From CAZNOG01 sp964574635 (GTDB taxonomy: Bacteria > Bacteroidota > Bacteroidia > Flavobacteriales_D > Cryomorphaceae), in NCBI GenBank assembly GCA_964574635.1, contig CAZNOG010000016.1, positions 1-64,000 on the forward strand: DNA of 64,000 bases, read 5' to 3'. Position 1 is the first letter of the stretch, and the number at the start of each line of letters is the position of its first letter. Positions 42,433-50,683 of this stretch are shown here, piece by piece. Under the pieces are notes generated by a model. The model was not told the DNA's origin, did not search any database, and saw nothing but the letters and a program-made list of their open reading frames with translations. Made by a program: the position numbers and the translations under genes.

Positions 42433-43734
42433 TTACCTCGTGTAATCGACTGCGATATACACCGGCTTTTGCGGAAAGGTGAAGGTGTGCACGATGTTGC
42501 CGTTGTACGCCACGCGGTGGATGGAGTTGTTTTGCACCACGTGGAATTGACCGGCGATGTCGTCGTACGCGATGGTGCCCGGGGCGTTGAGACTCATGGA
42601 CACCACGATGGTATTTCCGGAAGAGTATTCGTAAACCAACAGGCCGTCGGAAGTGAGCAGGGCGAAAACTCCGTCGGACATCTCGGCCACGTCGTATAGA
42701 TCGGTGCCGGGCCGGCTGTAAGGCGAACCGAGCAACAAGGAGTATTGGTTGAGGATTTTCAGTTCCGCTCCGTCCACCCCGTCGATCCAGAGGTAGAGTT
42801 CGTCGTTGCTCTTTCTCGACACCATCTTACACCGTCCGTTTACGTTGAGGGACGAAAGCAGAAGGCCCGCTTGGGAATACGTTTTCAAGGTATAATTCGG
42901 TCCGGCGATTTGCTTGTCGACCACGTAATGCCGATCGCCGAGGTCGAAGACGTCTACGGGCGTGTACCCGTCGGGGATGTCGAAGGTATTGACCTGTTGG
43001 ACGTAGTCGTCGAAGACCATGATGTCGCCGTCGTATTTCCAAAGAAAAGTGCGTCCGGTGCCGGGGTTGTACCTCATGCCGGTAAAATACGGCAGACCGC
43101 CGGCCACACCCGGGATGATCAATACGCTTTCCCACTCGTTTGTGTCGTAAAATACGGCGGGCCCGTCGGTTCGCGACGCCACGCCCAAGATGTTTTTTCG
43201 GTAGTTGAGCGCCGCTCCGCCGAAATCGTCGTACTGCGTGTGGATGAGTTCGTAGGCGCCGTCGCCCGTGCCGCGCTGCCAGATTCCGGTTTGTCCGTTT
43301 TCGTGGGTCACCGCAAAGTGGCCCTCCACCTCTCGGGGGATGGCCGAAATGCCCACGGCAACATAGGCCGAGCCGATATTTTCACCGTCGCTCGCTCGCA
43401 CGGCGATGTAATAGGTGCCCGACTCGAGCTCGGGGCCGTCGATGAAAAACTCCGTGGCCAAGTGGTAACTCGAGCCGGAGGCGTTCACCGTTTTGGATAT
43501 GGAAAGGGTTTTGTACTGCGCGTCGAGCAATTGGATCACCACCCATTCCAACTGTTCGTTGTCGGTAATGGAGGCTTCCACCCAGATGGTGTCGAGGGTT
43601 TGGAAGGTTTGGTTCTCGTAGGGTTTTTGGATGGTGACCCGGGGCGGCTCCTTGTCCGTCTTGTCTTTGCATGCGGCAAAGCCAAGCAGTAGGCAGCCTA
43701 AGGCTATACTATGAACAAATGTTGAGAACCGCAT
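42433..43734 (-). CDS. lipoprotein with Ig-like and beta-propeller-like regions
   Basis: About 433 residues from ATG 43734 (an ATG at 43758 is also possible). The lipobox is LGFAAC (Cys near 22). Residues ~32-120 resemble an Ig-like domain (PPRVTIQKPYENQTFQTLDTI). About 125-430 contain repeated beta-strand blocks suggestive of a propeller (YELIHTQYDDFGG, GTGRTFLWKYDGD, SNDELYLWIDGVDG). The protein is probably tethered in the envelope. No catalytic motif or named family is recognised. It is convergent with accA and divergent from dnaB. Confidence 0.65.
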   Translation of the reverse strand: MRFSTFVHSIALGCLLLGFAACKDKTDKEPPRVTIQKPYENQTFQTLDTIWVEASITDNEQLEWVVIQLLDAQYKTLSISKTVNASGSSYHLATEFFIDGPELESGTYYIAVRASDGENIGSAYVAVGISAIPREVEGHFAVTHENGQTGIWQRGTGDGAYELIHTQYDDFGGAALNYRKNILGVASRTDGPAVFYDTNEWESVLIIPGVAGGLPYFTGMRYNPGTGRTFLWKYDGDIMVFDDYVQQVNTFDIPDGYTPVDVFDLGDRHYVVDKQIAGPNYTLKTYSQAGLLLSSLNVNGRCKMVSRKSNDELYLWIDGVDGAELKILNQYSLLLGSPYSRPGTDLYDVAEMSDGVFALLTSDGLLVYEYSSGNTIVVSMSLNAPGTIAYDDIAGQFHVVQNNSIHRVAYNGNIVHTFTFPQKPVYIAVDYTR

Positions 43735-43791
43735 TGGATATCTTTTGATAATCGGCATCGACCCCGGGGTGCCCGACGGCTTTTACAATCG

Positions 43792-43799
43792 TATATTTG
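43792..43799 (+). promoter_or_regulatory. -7 element immediately before dnaB
   Basis: TATATTTG matches TAnnTTTG and ends only 4 nt before the dnaB ATG at 43804. A transcript from it would be leaderless or nearly so. No clear -33 box. Confidence 0.4.
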
Positions 43800-43803
43800 A
43801 GCC

Positions 43804-45330
43804 ATGGAAGAGCTACAAAGAAAGAAAGAAAAAAAGCGCTATCTAACGGAGGGCAATCCTATAAACAAAGAGCACGGGAAAATCCCTCCCCAGGCGGTGG
43901 ATTTGGAGGAAGCGGTATTGGGTGCGATGTTGATCGAACAGAAGGCCGTCAACGAGGTGATCGACGTGCTTTCGCCCCATAGTTTTTATCGGGAAGCCCA
44001 CGGCAAAATATACCAAGCCATCTACAACCTTTTCGAAAGGGGCGAGCCCATCGACATCATGACCGTCACCGCGGAGCTGCGGAAAATGGGTGATTTGGAA
44101 TTTGTGGGTGGGGCGTACAAAATTTCATCCCTCACCAACCGGGTGGCGAGTTCGGCAAATATCCAAGTGCACGCGCACATCATTTCGCAGAAACATATCT
44201 TGAGGGAATTGATCCGCATCTCCACCGAAACCATCCGAACGGCTTTCGAAGAAAGTACGGATGTATTCGACCTTTTGGACAAAGCCGAAAACGACTTGTT
44301 TTCCGTGGCCCAGGGAAACATCCGCAAAGACTGGGACAGCTTGTCGGACGTATTGAAAGAGGCCATCACCAACATTGAAAACGCCAAAGACAACGTCGAC
44401 GGTGTGAGCGGGGTTCCGACGGGCTTCACGGCTCTGGACCGCATCACCTCGGGGTGGCAAAATTCCGACTTGATCATCATCGCCGCGCGGCCTTCCATGG
44501 GTAAAACGGCCTTTGTGTTGTCGATGGCGCGCAACATCGCGGTGGATTTCAAAATGCCGGTCGCGGTATTCTCACTGGAGATGAGCTCCGTGCAATTGGT
44601 CAACCGATTGATCTCTTCCGAGACGGGCATCAGCAGTGAAAAATTGCGTCAGGGAAATCTGGAGCCCCACGAGTTCCAGCAATTGCACACGAGGATCAAA
44701 AAACTCAGCGGCGCCTCGCTTTTCATCGACGACACGCCGTCGCTCAGCATCTTCGAGTTCCGGGCCAAGGCGAGACGGATGAAAGCCAAACACAATATAT
44801 CCATCATTATCGTCGATTACTTACAATTGATGACGGCCAGCGGCGATCGCAGCGGAAATCGCCAGGAAGAGATTTCCACCATTTCCAGGTCGCTGAAAAC
44901 CGTGGCGAAGGAATTGAACGTGCCCATCATCGCCTTATCGCAGTTGAGCCGGGCGGTGGAAACGCGGGGCGGCGACAAGAAACCGATTCTCTCCGACCTT
45001 CGGGAATCGGGTGCCATCGAGCAGGATGCCGACATCGTTTCGTTCATCTACCGACCCGAATATTACCAGATCGAGCAGGATGAAGACGGCAACGACTTGA
45101 GGGATGTGGGGCAGATCATCATCGCCAAACATAGGAATGGTGCCTTGGATACCGTAAATTTGAAATTTGTGAAGCAGTTCGCACGTTTTGAGAACATGGA
45201 TCCGGGTTTTATGTCCTCGTACGACGACATAGGATTCGACCAATTCCAAAAAACGGTGACCCTGCCCTCGAAGATGAATGATGATGATGGAGACTATTTT
45301 GACAGACCCGGCAATGACTCGCCTTTCTAA
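43804..45330 (+). CDS. dnaB: replicative DNA helicase DnaB
   Basis: 508 residues. N-terminal helical domain (KIPPQAVDLEEAVLGAMLIE), linker, and RecA-like motor: Walker A RPSMGKTAFVLSMARN (about 228), motif 2 VDYLQLM, LRESGAIEQDADIV near the end. It unwinds the fork as a hexamer during chromosome replication. The first 20 residues are lysine-rich (QRKKEKKRYL). No intein is present. Its stop overlaps the start of the downstream gene by 17 bp, so the two are co-transcribed. Confidence 0.95.
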   Translation: MEELQRKKEKKRYLTEGNPINKEHGKIPPQAVDLEEAVLGAMLIEQKAVNEVIDVLSPHSFYREAHGKIYQAIYNLFERGEPIDIMTVTAELRKMGDLEFVGGAYKISSLTNRVASSANIQVHAHIISQKHILRELIRISTETIRTAFEESTDVFDLLDKAENDLFSVAQGNIRKDWDSLSDVLKEAITNIENAKDNVDGVSGVPTGFTALDRITSGWQNSDLIIIAARPSMGKTAFVLSMARNIAVDFKMPVAVFSLEMSSVQLVNRLISSETGISSEKLRQGNLEPHEFQQLHTRIKKLSGASLFIDDTPSLSIFEFRAKARRMKAKHNISIIIVDYLQLMTASGDRSGNRQEEISTISRSLKTVAKELNVPIIALSQLSRAVETRGGDKKPILSDLRESGAIEQDADIVSFIYRPEYYQIEQDEDGNDLRDVGQIIIAKHRNGALDTVNLKFVKQFARFENMDPGFMSSYDDIGFDQFQKTVTLPSKMNDDDGDYFDRPGNDSPF

Positions 45331-46606
45331 GCGGATTCGAAAAACCTATCGCACCTGCGCCATTTTGGTGGTGGCGTTGATTTGTTCCACGGCGGCCTTC
45401 GGCGCCAAGATTTTGATCCCCATGGACGAATCGCAGAGCAACCACCTCAAAGCGTACGGCATCGCGTACTGGGTGTTGGAAAACGACATCGAGGTGCAGT
45501 GGCTTTTGAACTACCGGGGCGGAAGTTTCCTGATAGACCAATACAAGGGAATCGAAGAAGAGTGCATCATCCGCGGGGTGACCTACCAGGTGATCGCCGA
45601 TTTGCAGGCGCAATCCATCATCGTCGACATCGCCGACCCGGAGGTGAATATGGACGTGGTAAAACTGGAAAAAGCCCCGAAAATAGCAGTGTACACCCCC
45701 AAGACCAACCAACCTTGGGACGACGCGGTGACCTTGGTGATGACCTATGCCGAAATTCCCTACGAAAAAATTTACGACCCCGAGATCATCCGCGGGGAGC
45801 TGCCCAGGTACGATTGGTTGCACCTCCACCACGAAGATTTCACCGGCCAATACGGGAAATTTTACCGCACGTATAAAAACGCCGCGTGGTACCGGGAGCA
45901 AGTGCGGGATGCGGAAGCGGACGCCGCCGAACTGGGTTTCGAGAAAGTGTCTCAATTAAAACTGGCCGTGGCCGAGAGGATCAGGGAGTACACCGCCGGA
46001 GGCGGGTACCTCTTTACCATGTGCTCGGGCACCGATACCTACGACATCGCTTTGGCGGCGCATCAAACCGATATCTGCGAGAGCATGTACGACGGCGACC
46101 CGGCCGATCCCTCCGCCCAATCAAAGCTCGATTTTGAACGCACTTTCGCATTCACCGACTTCATCTTGGAGCGCGATCCTTTGGTCTACGAGTTCTCGAG
46201 CATCGACGCCACCGACTTGCACACCAAGGTTCCCCAAACCCAAGATTTTTTCACCCTCTTCGAATTCTCGGCCAAGTGGGACGTGGTGCCCACCATGCTC
46301 ACCCAAAATCACCGCCAGGTCATCAAGGGATTCATGGGCCAAACCACCGCGTTCAGAAAGCAATACGTCAAAAGCAACGTGTTGATCATGGGCGAAAGCA
46401 AAGCGGTCGGAACCGTGAAATACATCCACGGCGAATACGGTCGGGGCCAATGGACCTTTTACGGGGGACACGACCCCGAGGATTACCAGCACCGCGTGGG
46501 CGATCCTCCCACGGACCTCAATCTCCACCCCAATTCACCGGGGTACCGCTTGATTCTTAACAATATTCTTTTCCCCGCCGCCAAGAAGCAGCACCGCAAA
46601 ACCTGA
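45314..46606 (+). CDS. secreted GATase-like fold protein, often called 'asparagine synthetase B'
   Basis: About 430 residues from ATG 45314, with a hydrophobic N-terminal segment (YRTCAILVVALICSTAAFGA). It begins the mature part with KILIPMDESQSNHLKAYGIAYWVL, which I recall from genes directly after dnaB in Flavobacteriales, often named 'asparagine synthetase B'. I see no asparagine-synthetase or Gln-amidotransferase II motif. YLFTMCSGTDTYDIALAA (about 232-250) instead resembles the nucleophile-elbow region of class I amidotransferase-like or ThuA-like folds. Function unknown; the synthetase name is probably wrong. Confidence 0.6.
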   Translation: MTRLSKRIRKTYRTCAILVVALICSTAAFGAKILIPMDESQSNHLKAYGIAYWVLENDIEVQWLLNYRGGSFLIDQYKGIEEECIIRGVTYQVIADLQAQSIIVDIADPEVNMDVVKLEKAPKIAVYTPKTNQPWDDAVTLVMTYAEIPYEKIYDPEIIRGELPRYDWLHLHHEDFTGQYGKFYRTYKNAAWYREQVRDAEADAAELGFEKVSQLKLAVAERIREYTAGGGYLFTMCSGTDTYDIALAAHQTDICESMYDGDPADPSAQSKLDFERTFAFTDFILERDPLVYEFSSIDATDLHTKVPQTQDFFTLFEFSAKWDVVPTMLTQNHRQVIKGFMGQTTAFRKQYVKSNVLIMGESKAVGTVKYIHGEYGRGQWTFYGGHDPEDYQHRVGDPPTDLNLHPNSPGYRLILNNILFPAAKKQHRKT

Positions 46607-46629
46607 GTTTTGTCTTTAGGGAGAAGGGC

Positions 46630-47736
46630 TCAGTCGAAGAGGTCTTTCACCTTCTGAAAGAACCCTTTTTCGTCGTGGTCCACTTTGGGTTCGAAGTTCT
46701 CCTTGCCGCGCAGTGATTCCAAAATTTTGCGCTCTTCCTTGGTCAGGTCTTGAGGAGTCCACACGTTGATGGTCACCATCAAGTCGCCCTTTCCGTGAGA
46801 TTGGATGGAAGGCAGACCCTTGCCGCGCAAGCGCACGAGCTTTCCGCTTTGCGTACCGGGTGAGATGTTGATCTTGGCTTTCCCGGTCACGGTGGGCACT
46901 TCGGCGGTCGAGCCCAGAGCCGCGTCTACGAAGTTGATGTAGAGGTCGTAATGCAGGTTCTGGCCGTTTCTCTTCAGCGTGGGGTGTTCGATTTCGCGGA
47001 TCACCACCAGAAGGTCGCCAGGGTTTCCGCCCATGGGGCCGTGGTTTCCCCGTCCGCGCACGTTGAGCTGCATGCCTTCTTCCACGCCGGCGGGGATGTC
47101 CAGGTCGATGACTTCCTCTTTACGCACCAATCCGTACTCATCGGCTTCGGCCGGTTTTTTGTCGATGACGTTTCCGGTGCCGTGGCAGGTGGGGCAGGTG
47201 GAGGTGGTCTGCATTTGTCCCAAAATGGTGTTGGTCACCCGGGAAACGCTTCCGTGTCCACCGCAGGTCGCGCATTGTTTATAGGTCACGCCGCTGGCCG
47301 GGACCAATTTGTTGACCTTGATTTTTTTCTTGGCGCCCTGGAGGATTTCTTCCAGAGTGAGTTTTACTTGGATGCGGAGATTGGAACCGCGCGTGGCTCT
47401 GCGGCCACCGCCGAATCCCCCTCCTCCGCCGAATCCGCCGAACCCTCCGAAGATGTCTCCGAATTGGGAAAAGATATCGTCCATGCTCATCCCGCCGAAA
47501 CCGGCTCCTTGCTTCAAGCCGTCGTGGCCGAAGCGGTCGTAGCGCTGTCGCTTCTCCGGGTTGTTCAGCACCTCGTATGCTTCCGCGGCTTCCTTGAAGC
47601 GCTGTTCGGCCTCCCCATCGCCCGGGTTTTTGTCGGGGTGATACTTCAGCGCGAGTTTGCGGTAAGCTTTCTTCAATTCCGGGGTGGTCACCGATCGGGA
47701 CACACCCAGTATCTCGTAATAATCTCTCTTGGCCAT
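46630..47736 (-). CDS. dnaJ: chaperone DnaJ
   Basis: 368 residues. J domain MAKRDYYEILGVSR with the HPD triad in KYHPDKNPGD, a Gly/Phe-rich linker (GGFGGFGGGGGFGGG, about 94-110), a cysteine-rich region and two substrate-binding barrels. It stimulates DnaK. Only two CxxCxGxG motifs are visible (CATCGGHG and CPTCHGTG), whereas typical DnaJ has four, so probably one zinc centre. It follows grpE on the same strand with a 127-bp gap. Confidence 0.95.
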   Translation of the reverse strand: MAKRDYYEILGVSRSVTTPELKKAYRKLALKYHPDKNPGDGEAEQRFKEAAEAYEVLNNPEKRQRYDRFGHDGLKQGAGFGGMSMDDIFSQFGDIFGGFGGFGGGGGFGGGRRATRGSNLRIQVKLTLEEILQGAKKKIKVNKLVPASGVTYKQCATCGGHGSVSRVTNTILGQMQTTSTCPTCHGTGNVIDKKPAEADEYGLVRKEEVIDLDIPAGVEEGMQLNVRGRGNHGPMGGNPGDLLVVIREIEHPTLKRNGQNLHYDLYINFVDAALGSTAEVPTVTGKAKINISPGTQSGKLVRLRGKGLPSIQSHGKGDLMVTINVWTPQDLTKEERKILESLRGKENFEPKVDHDEKGFFQKVKDLFD

Positions 47737-47863
47737 AATTGCATGCTCTACCCGCCGTCCGCGATTCCGCGGGGGCGGGTGACTTTTATTTTAATTCGCC
47801 GGGGCAAATAACGTCAATTGCGCGCTCACCACCGGCGTGGATGCCGCAAGCGGGGTTCACCCG

Positions 47864-48505
47864 TTATTGTCCCACGACCACTTTGGCGTGACGCAACACC
47901 CGGTCGTGCATCAGGTACCCTTTTTCGGCTACATCCACCACTTTGCCTTTCAAATTTTCCTTCGGGGCGGGGATGTTGGTGATGGCGTCGTGAAGGTCGG
48001 TGTCGAAATCCTTGTGCAGGGAGTCCATGGGTTTCAGACCCTCGTTTTTCAAGATACCGAAAAACTTGTTGTAAATCAGTTCGAAACCTTCTTTCACGCC
48101 TTGGATGTCGCTCGCATCCTTGTTGGCTTCAATGGCGCGGTCGAAATCGTCGAGTACGGGAAGCAACTCGCGGATCAACCGATCGGAAGCCGACTTCAAC
48201 ACCTCTATTTTTTCTTTGGACGTCCGCCGTCTGTAGTTCTCGAATTCCGAGTACAGGCGGAGGTATTTGTCGTTCAAGGTGTCATATTTCTCTTGCAATT
48301 CCTGCAATTTCGTCAGTTCGCCATTGCCCGCACCGGCTTCTCCACCGGGGTTTTCGAGCGATTCGCCCTCGTGGCCTCCGTCGGACGGAGTTGCTTTCGC
48401 CTCATGATCGCCTTGCGTGTATTGGTTTTCCACTTCGCCTTCCCGCGCGGTGGCCTGCTCGTCCATTTGGTTCTTTATATGTTCGCTGTCTTTCTTCTTT
48501 GTCAT
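47864..48505 (-). CDS. grpE: nucleotide exchange factor GrpE
   Basis: 213 residues from ATG 48505. The N-terminal ~60 residues are acidic and low in complexity. From about 62 a long coiled coil (KLQELQEKYDTLNDKYLRLYSEFENYRRRTSKE) leads to the C-terminal beta domain (GYLMHDRVLRHAKVVVGQ). It exchanges ADP for ATP on DnaK. In-frame sequence upstream of 48505 contains unlikely protein, so this start is preferred. It forms an operon with dnaJ; dnaK is not in the window. Confidence 0.93.
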   Translation of the reverse strand: MTKKKDSEHIKNQMDEQATAREGEVENQYTQGDHEAKATPSDGGHEGESLENPGGEAGAGNGELTKLQELQEKYDTLNDKYLRLYSEFENYRRRTSKEKIEVLKSASDRLIRELLPVLDDFDRAIEANKDASDIQGVKEGFELIYNKFFGILKNEGLKPMDSLHKDFDTDLHDAITNIPAPKENLKGKVVDVAEKGYLMHDRVLRHAKVVVGQ

Positions 48506-48667
48506 ATCGTTCCGATTTCGCCGGGTCGTCGGCAAAGAGCAGACCAAAGGCGGAACCGTGACAAATTGACAAGAATAAAGGCCCGCGCGGGCCGGCACGG
48601 ATATTTTTAGCGAACCCCCCCGACGCCATTCGCCCCACCGATGCAAGGTGCTTACCCCTCAAAAGCG

Positions 48668-48675
48668 TATTTTTG
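48668..48675 (+). promoter_or_regulatory. -7 element immediately before yidD
   Basis: TATTTTTG matches TAnnTTTG and ends 4 nt before the GTG chosen for yidD, the same spacing as at dnaB. No clear -33 box. Confidence 0.4.
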
Positions 48676-48679
48676 CGCC

Positions 48680-49003
48680 GTGAAAATTCTGGAAGCCATA
48701 TTGGTGTTCGTCATCCGCGTATACCAACACGTCATTTCACCGCTTTTCGGCGGGAATTGCCGGTATACCCCGACGTGTTCCCAATACGGCGTGGAGGCCA
48801 TTCGCGAATGGGGGCCGTTCAAAGGCACGTGGCTGGCGTTGAAGCGCATATCCAAGTGCCACCCCTGGGGAGGGCACGGCCACGATCCCGTTCCCCGCAA
48901 AGACGGTGGTTCCCAAACCGAACAGCAACGGTCTTCCACATCCGATTTCACGGACCACCCAAACACCAACCACCAAACACAAACCGGCGTTTCCGCCGCG
49001 TAA
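48680..49003 (+). CDS. yidD: membrane protein insertion efficiency factor YidD
   Basis: 107 residues from GTG 48680: KILEAILVFVIRVYQHVISPLFGGNCRYTPTCSQYGVEAI is the diagnostic YidD sequence, with CRYTPTCSQY as core and KCHPWGGHGHDPVP at its end. It assists YidC-dependent membrane insertion. The family part is about 75 residues; the last ~30 (Thr/Asn/Gln-rich, HPNTNHQTQTG) are an extra tail encoded by C/A-rich DNA. An ATG start is absent and the upstream codons in frame are not conserved. Confidence 0.9.
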   Translation: MKILEAILVFVIRVYQHVISPLFGGNCRYTPTCSQYGVEAIREWGPFKGTWLALKRISKCHPWGGHGHDPVPRKDGGSQTEQQRSSTSDFTDHPNTNHQTQTGVSAA

Positions 49004-49008
49004 AACCC

Positions 49009-49497
49009 ATGCAAGCTTTATTTTCCTTTACCAAAGTCACCCTATTGGTCGCCGCAGCCGCGACCCTTATGATGTCCTGCGAATCGACCGGCAGAAGCCA
49101 GAACCGCAAAATCCAAGAAGCCAAATCCATTCATTTGGCGGCCACGGCCAGGTTCGATTCCGTCTACTCCATTTTGGAAACCAAAAAAGCCGAGATCGAA
49201 GACAAGATCGAGCGCACCTCTCCCGACGATGAGCGCATGGAGGCGTACCAAGCCATGATGCGGGGACTCGAGAAGAGCACCAACTTGCTCGACGGATGGG
49301 GAGAAGCCGTCCCCGGCATTCCCGGAATGGACGACAACGGCTCGAAGTATTTCGACCCCGAGGGCAACATGGACCTTTCGGAGTTGAGCGACGAAAAGAT
49401 TCTCGAGTTGCAAACCTCGTACAGCACGCGGTTGAACGACGTCATCCAAGAGGTGAACGGCTTGTTGACCACCATAGACATGTATGAAAATGAATGA
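49009..49497 (+). CDS. lipoprotein, hypothetical
   Basis: 162 residues from ATG 49009. Signal peptide and lipobox LVAAAATLMMSC, then a helical, highly charged mature domain (about 25-160, e.g. FDSVYSILETKKAEIEDKIERTS and TRLNDVIQEVNGLLTTIDMYENE). No family recognised. It starts 5 bp after the yidD stop and overlaps hemB by 14 bp, so yidD, this gene and hemB form a run. Confidence 0.7.
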   Translation: MQALFSFTKVTLLVAAAATLMMSCESTGRSQNRKIQEAKSIHLAATARFDSVYSILETKKAEIEDKIERTSPDDERMEAYQAMMRGLEKSTNLLDGWGEAVPGIPGMDDNGSKYFDPEGNMDLSELSDEKILELQTSYSTRLNDVIQEVNGLLTTIDMYENE

Positions 49498-50461
49498 AAG
49501 ACCCAGGCGAAACAGAAAATCGGAAAGCATCCGCGGTCTCGTCCGCGAAGCGCGGCTGTCGGTTGAGCAGTTGATCTACCCTTTGTTCATTCTCGACAGT
49601 GATAATCAAAGCGAGCCCATCGTCTCCATGCCGGGGCAATCGCGCCTCGGCCGCGAGCAATTGATGAGAGAACTTTCGGAATGCATGGAGGCGGGCATCC
49701 GTTCCTTCGCGCTGTTTCCCGTGGTGGAAGACGGACTGAAGGACCCCCTGGCTTCCTATTCCTACGCCGAGGAAAACTTTTACCTGCACCGCATCCGGGA
49801 GGTCAAAGAGGCCTTTCCCGAAGCGACCATCGTCAGTGACGTGGCCATGGATCCGTACAGCAGCGACGGCCACGACGGCGTGGTGAGAAACGGAAAAATC
49901 CTGAACGACGAATCCCTGCCCGTACTGGTGCGCATGGCCGTGGCCCAGGCCCAAGCCGGTGTCGACGTAATCGGCCCCTCCGACATGATGGACGGAAGGG
50001 TGGGTGCCATCCGAGAAGCTCTTGACGACGAAGGTCTCTCTGAGGTTTCCATCATGTCGTACACGGCCAAATACGCCAGCGCGTGCTACGGTCCCTTCCG
50101 CGATGCGTTGGATTCCGCACCCAAGCACGGCGACAAGAAAACCTATCAAATGGACCCCGCAAATGCGCGGGAAGCCTTGCGGGAAGCGGAGCTCGACGAG
50201 TCCGAAGGTGCGGACATCCTCATGGTAAAACCGGCGGCCTACTACCTCGACGTGATCCACATGTTGAAAGAAAACTCCTACCTGCCCATCGCGGCCTACA
50301 ACGTGAGCGGCGAATACGCCATGATCAAGGCCGCAGCCGCCAACGGGTGGCTCGACGGCGAGGCGGCCATGGTTGAATTGCTCACCTCCATCCGTCGTGC
50401 CGGCGCCGACATGATCTTGACCTATTTCGCCAAGGAATTCGCACAGTGGCAGAGCCGATGA
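49484..50461 (+). CDS. hemB: porphobilinogen synthase (delta-aminolevulinate dehydratase)
   Basis: 325 residues. It condenses two 5-aminolevulinate molecules to porphobilinogen in haem synthesis. The Schiff-base lysines are in SYTAKYASACYGPFRDA and ADILMVKPAAYYLD. The metal region DVAMDPYSSDGHDG lacks the cysteine triad of the zinc type, so this is probably the magnesium/potassium-dependent form. hemE, a later gene of the same pathway, is about 6 kb downstream on the same strand. Confidence 0.96.
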   Translation: MKMNERPRRNRKSESIRGLVREARLSVEQLIYPLFILDSDNQSEPIVSMPGQSRLGREQLMRELSECMEAGIRSFALFPVVEDGLKDPLASYSYAEENFYLHRIREVKEAFPEATIVSDVAMDPYSSDGHDGVVRNGKILNDESLPVLVRMAVAQAQAGVDVIGPSDMMDGRVGAIREALDDEGLSEVSIMSYTAKYASACYGPFRDALDSAPKHGDKKTYQMDPANAREALREAELDESEGADILMVKPAAYYLDVIHMLKENSYLPIAAYNVSGEYAMIKAAAANGWLDGEAAMVELLTSIRRAGADMILTYFAKEFAQWQSR

Positions 50462-50477
50462 CGCGTGGATGACGAGT

Positions 50478-50502
50478 GTTTTTTGGGTTTTTGTGGGTGT
50501 GG
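50478..50502 (+). repeat. G-rich dispersed motif, copy D
   Basis: Contains the core TTTGGGTTTTTGTGGGTG with TTT before it and TGG after it. It has two G3 tracts plus a GG, so it does not meet the strict quadruplex pattern. It lies in the 222-bp convergent gap between hemB and the ABC permease gene, where no other feature is supported. Confidence 0.65.
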
Positions 50503-50683
50503 CTCACCCGACCTTGTTTTGCGTTCGGATATCCGATTCACGGCCTTGTCCTCCAATCCGCTCTGACGTTACACCCCCAAAGTCTCCAAATCTTATCGCG
50601 TACTCCTAGACCTTTGAAAGGGGAGCTCGCGTGAACCGCGGAAGATCGGTTTCCACGTGTTTTCGCCCAACTTTTCCCGCCTT

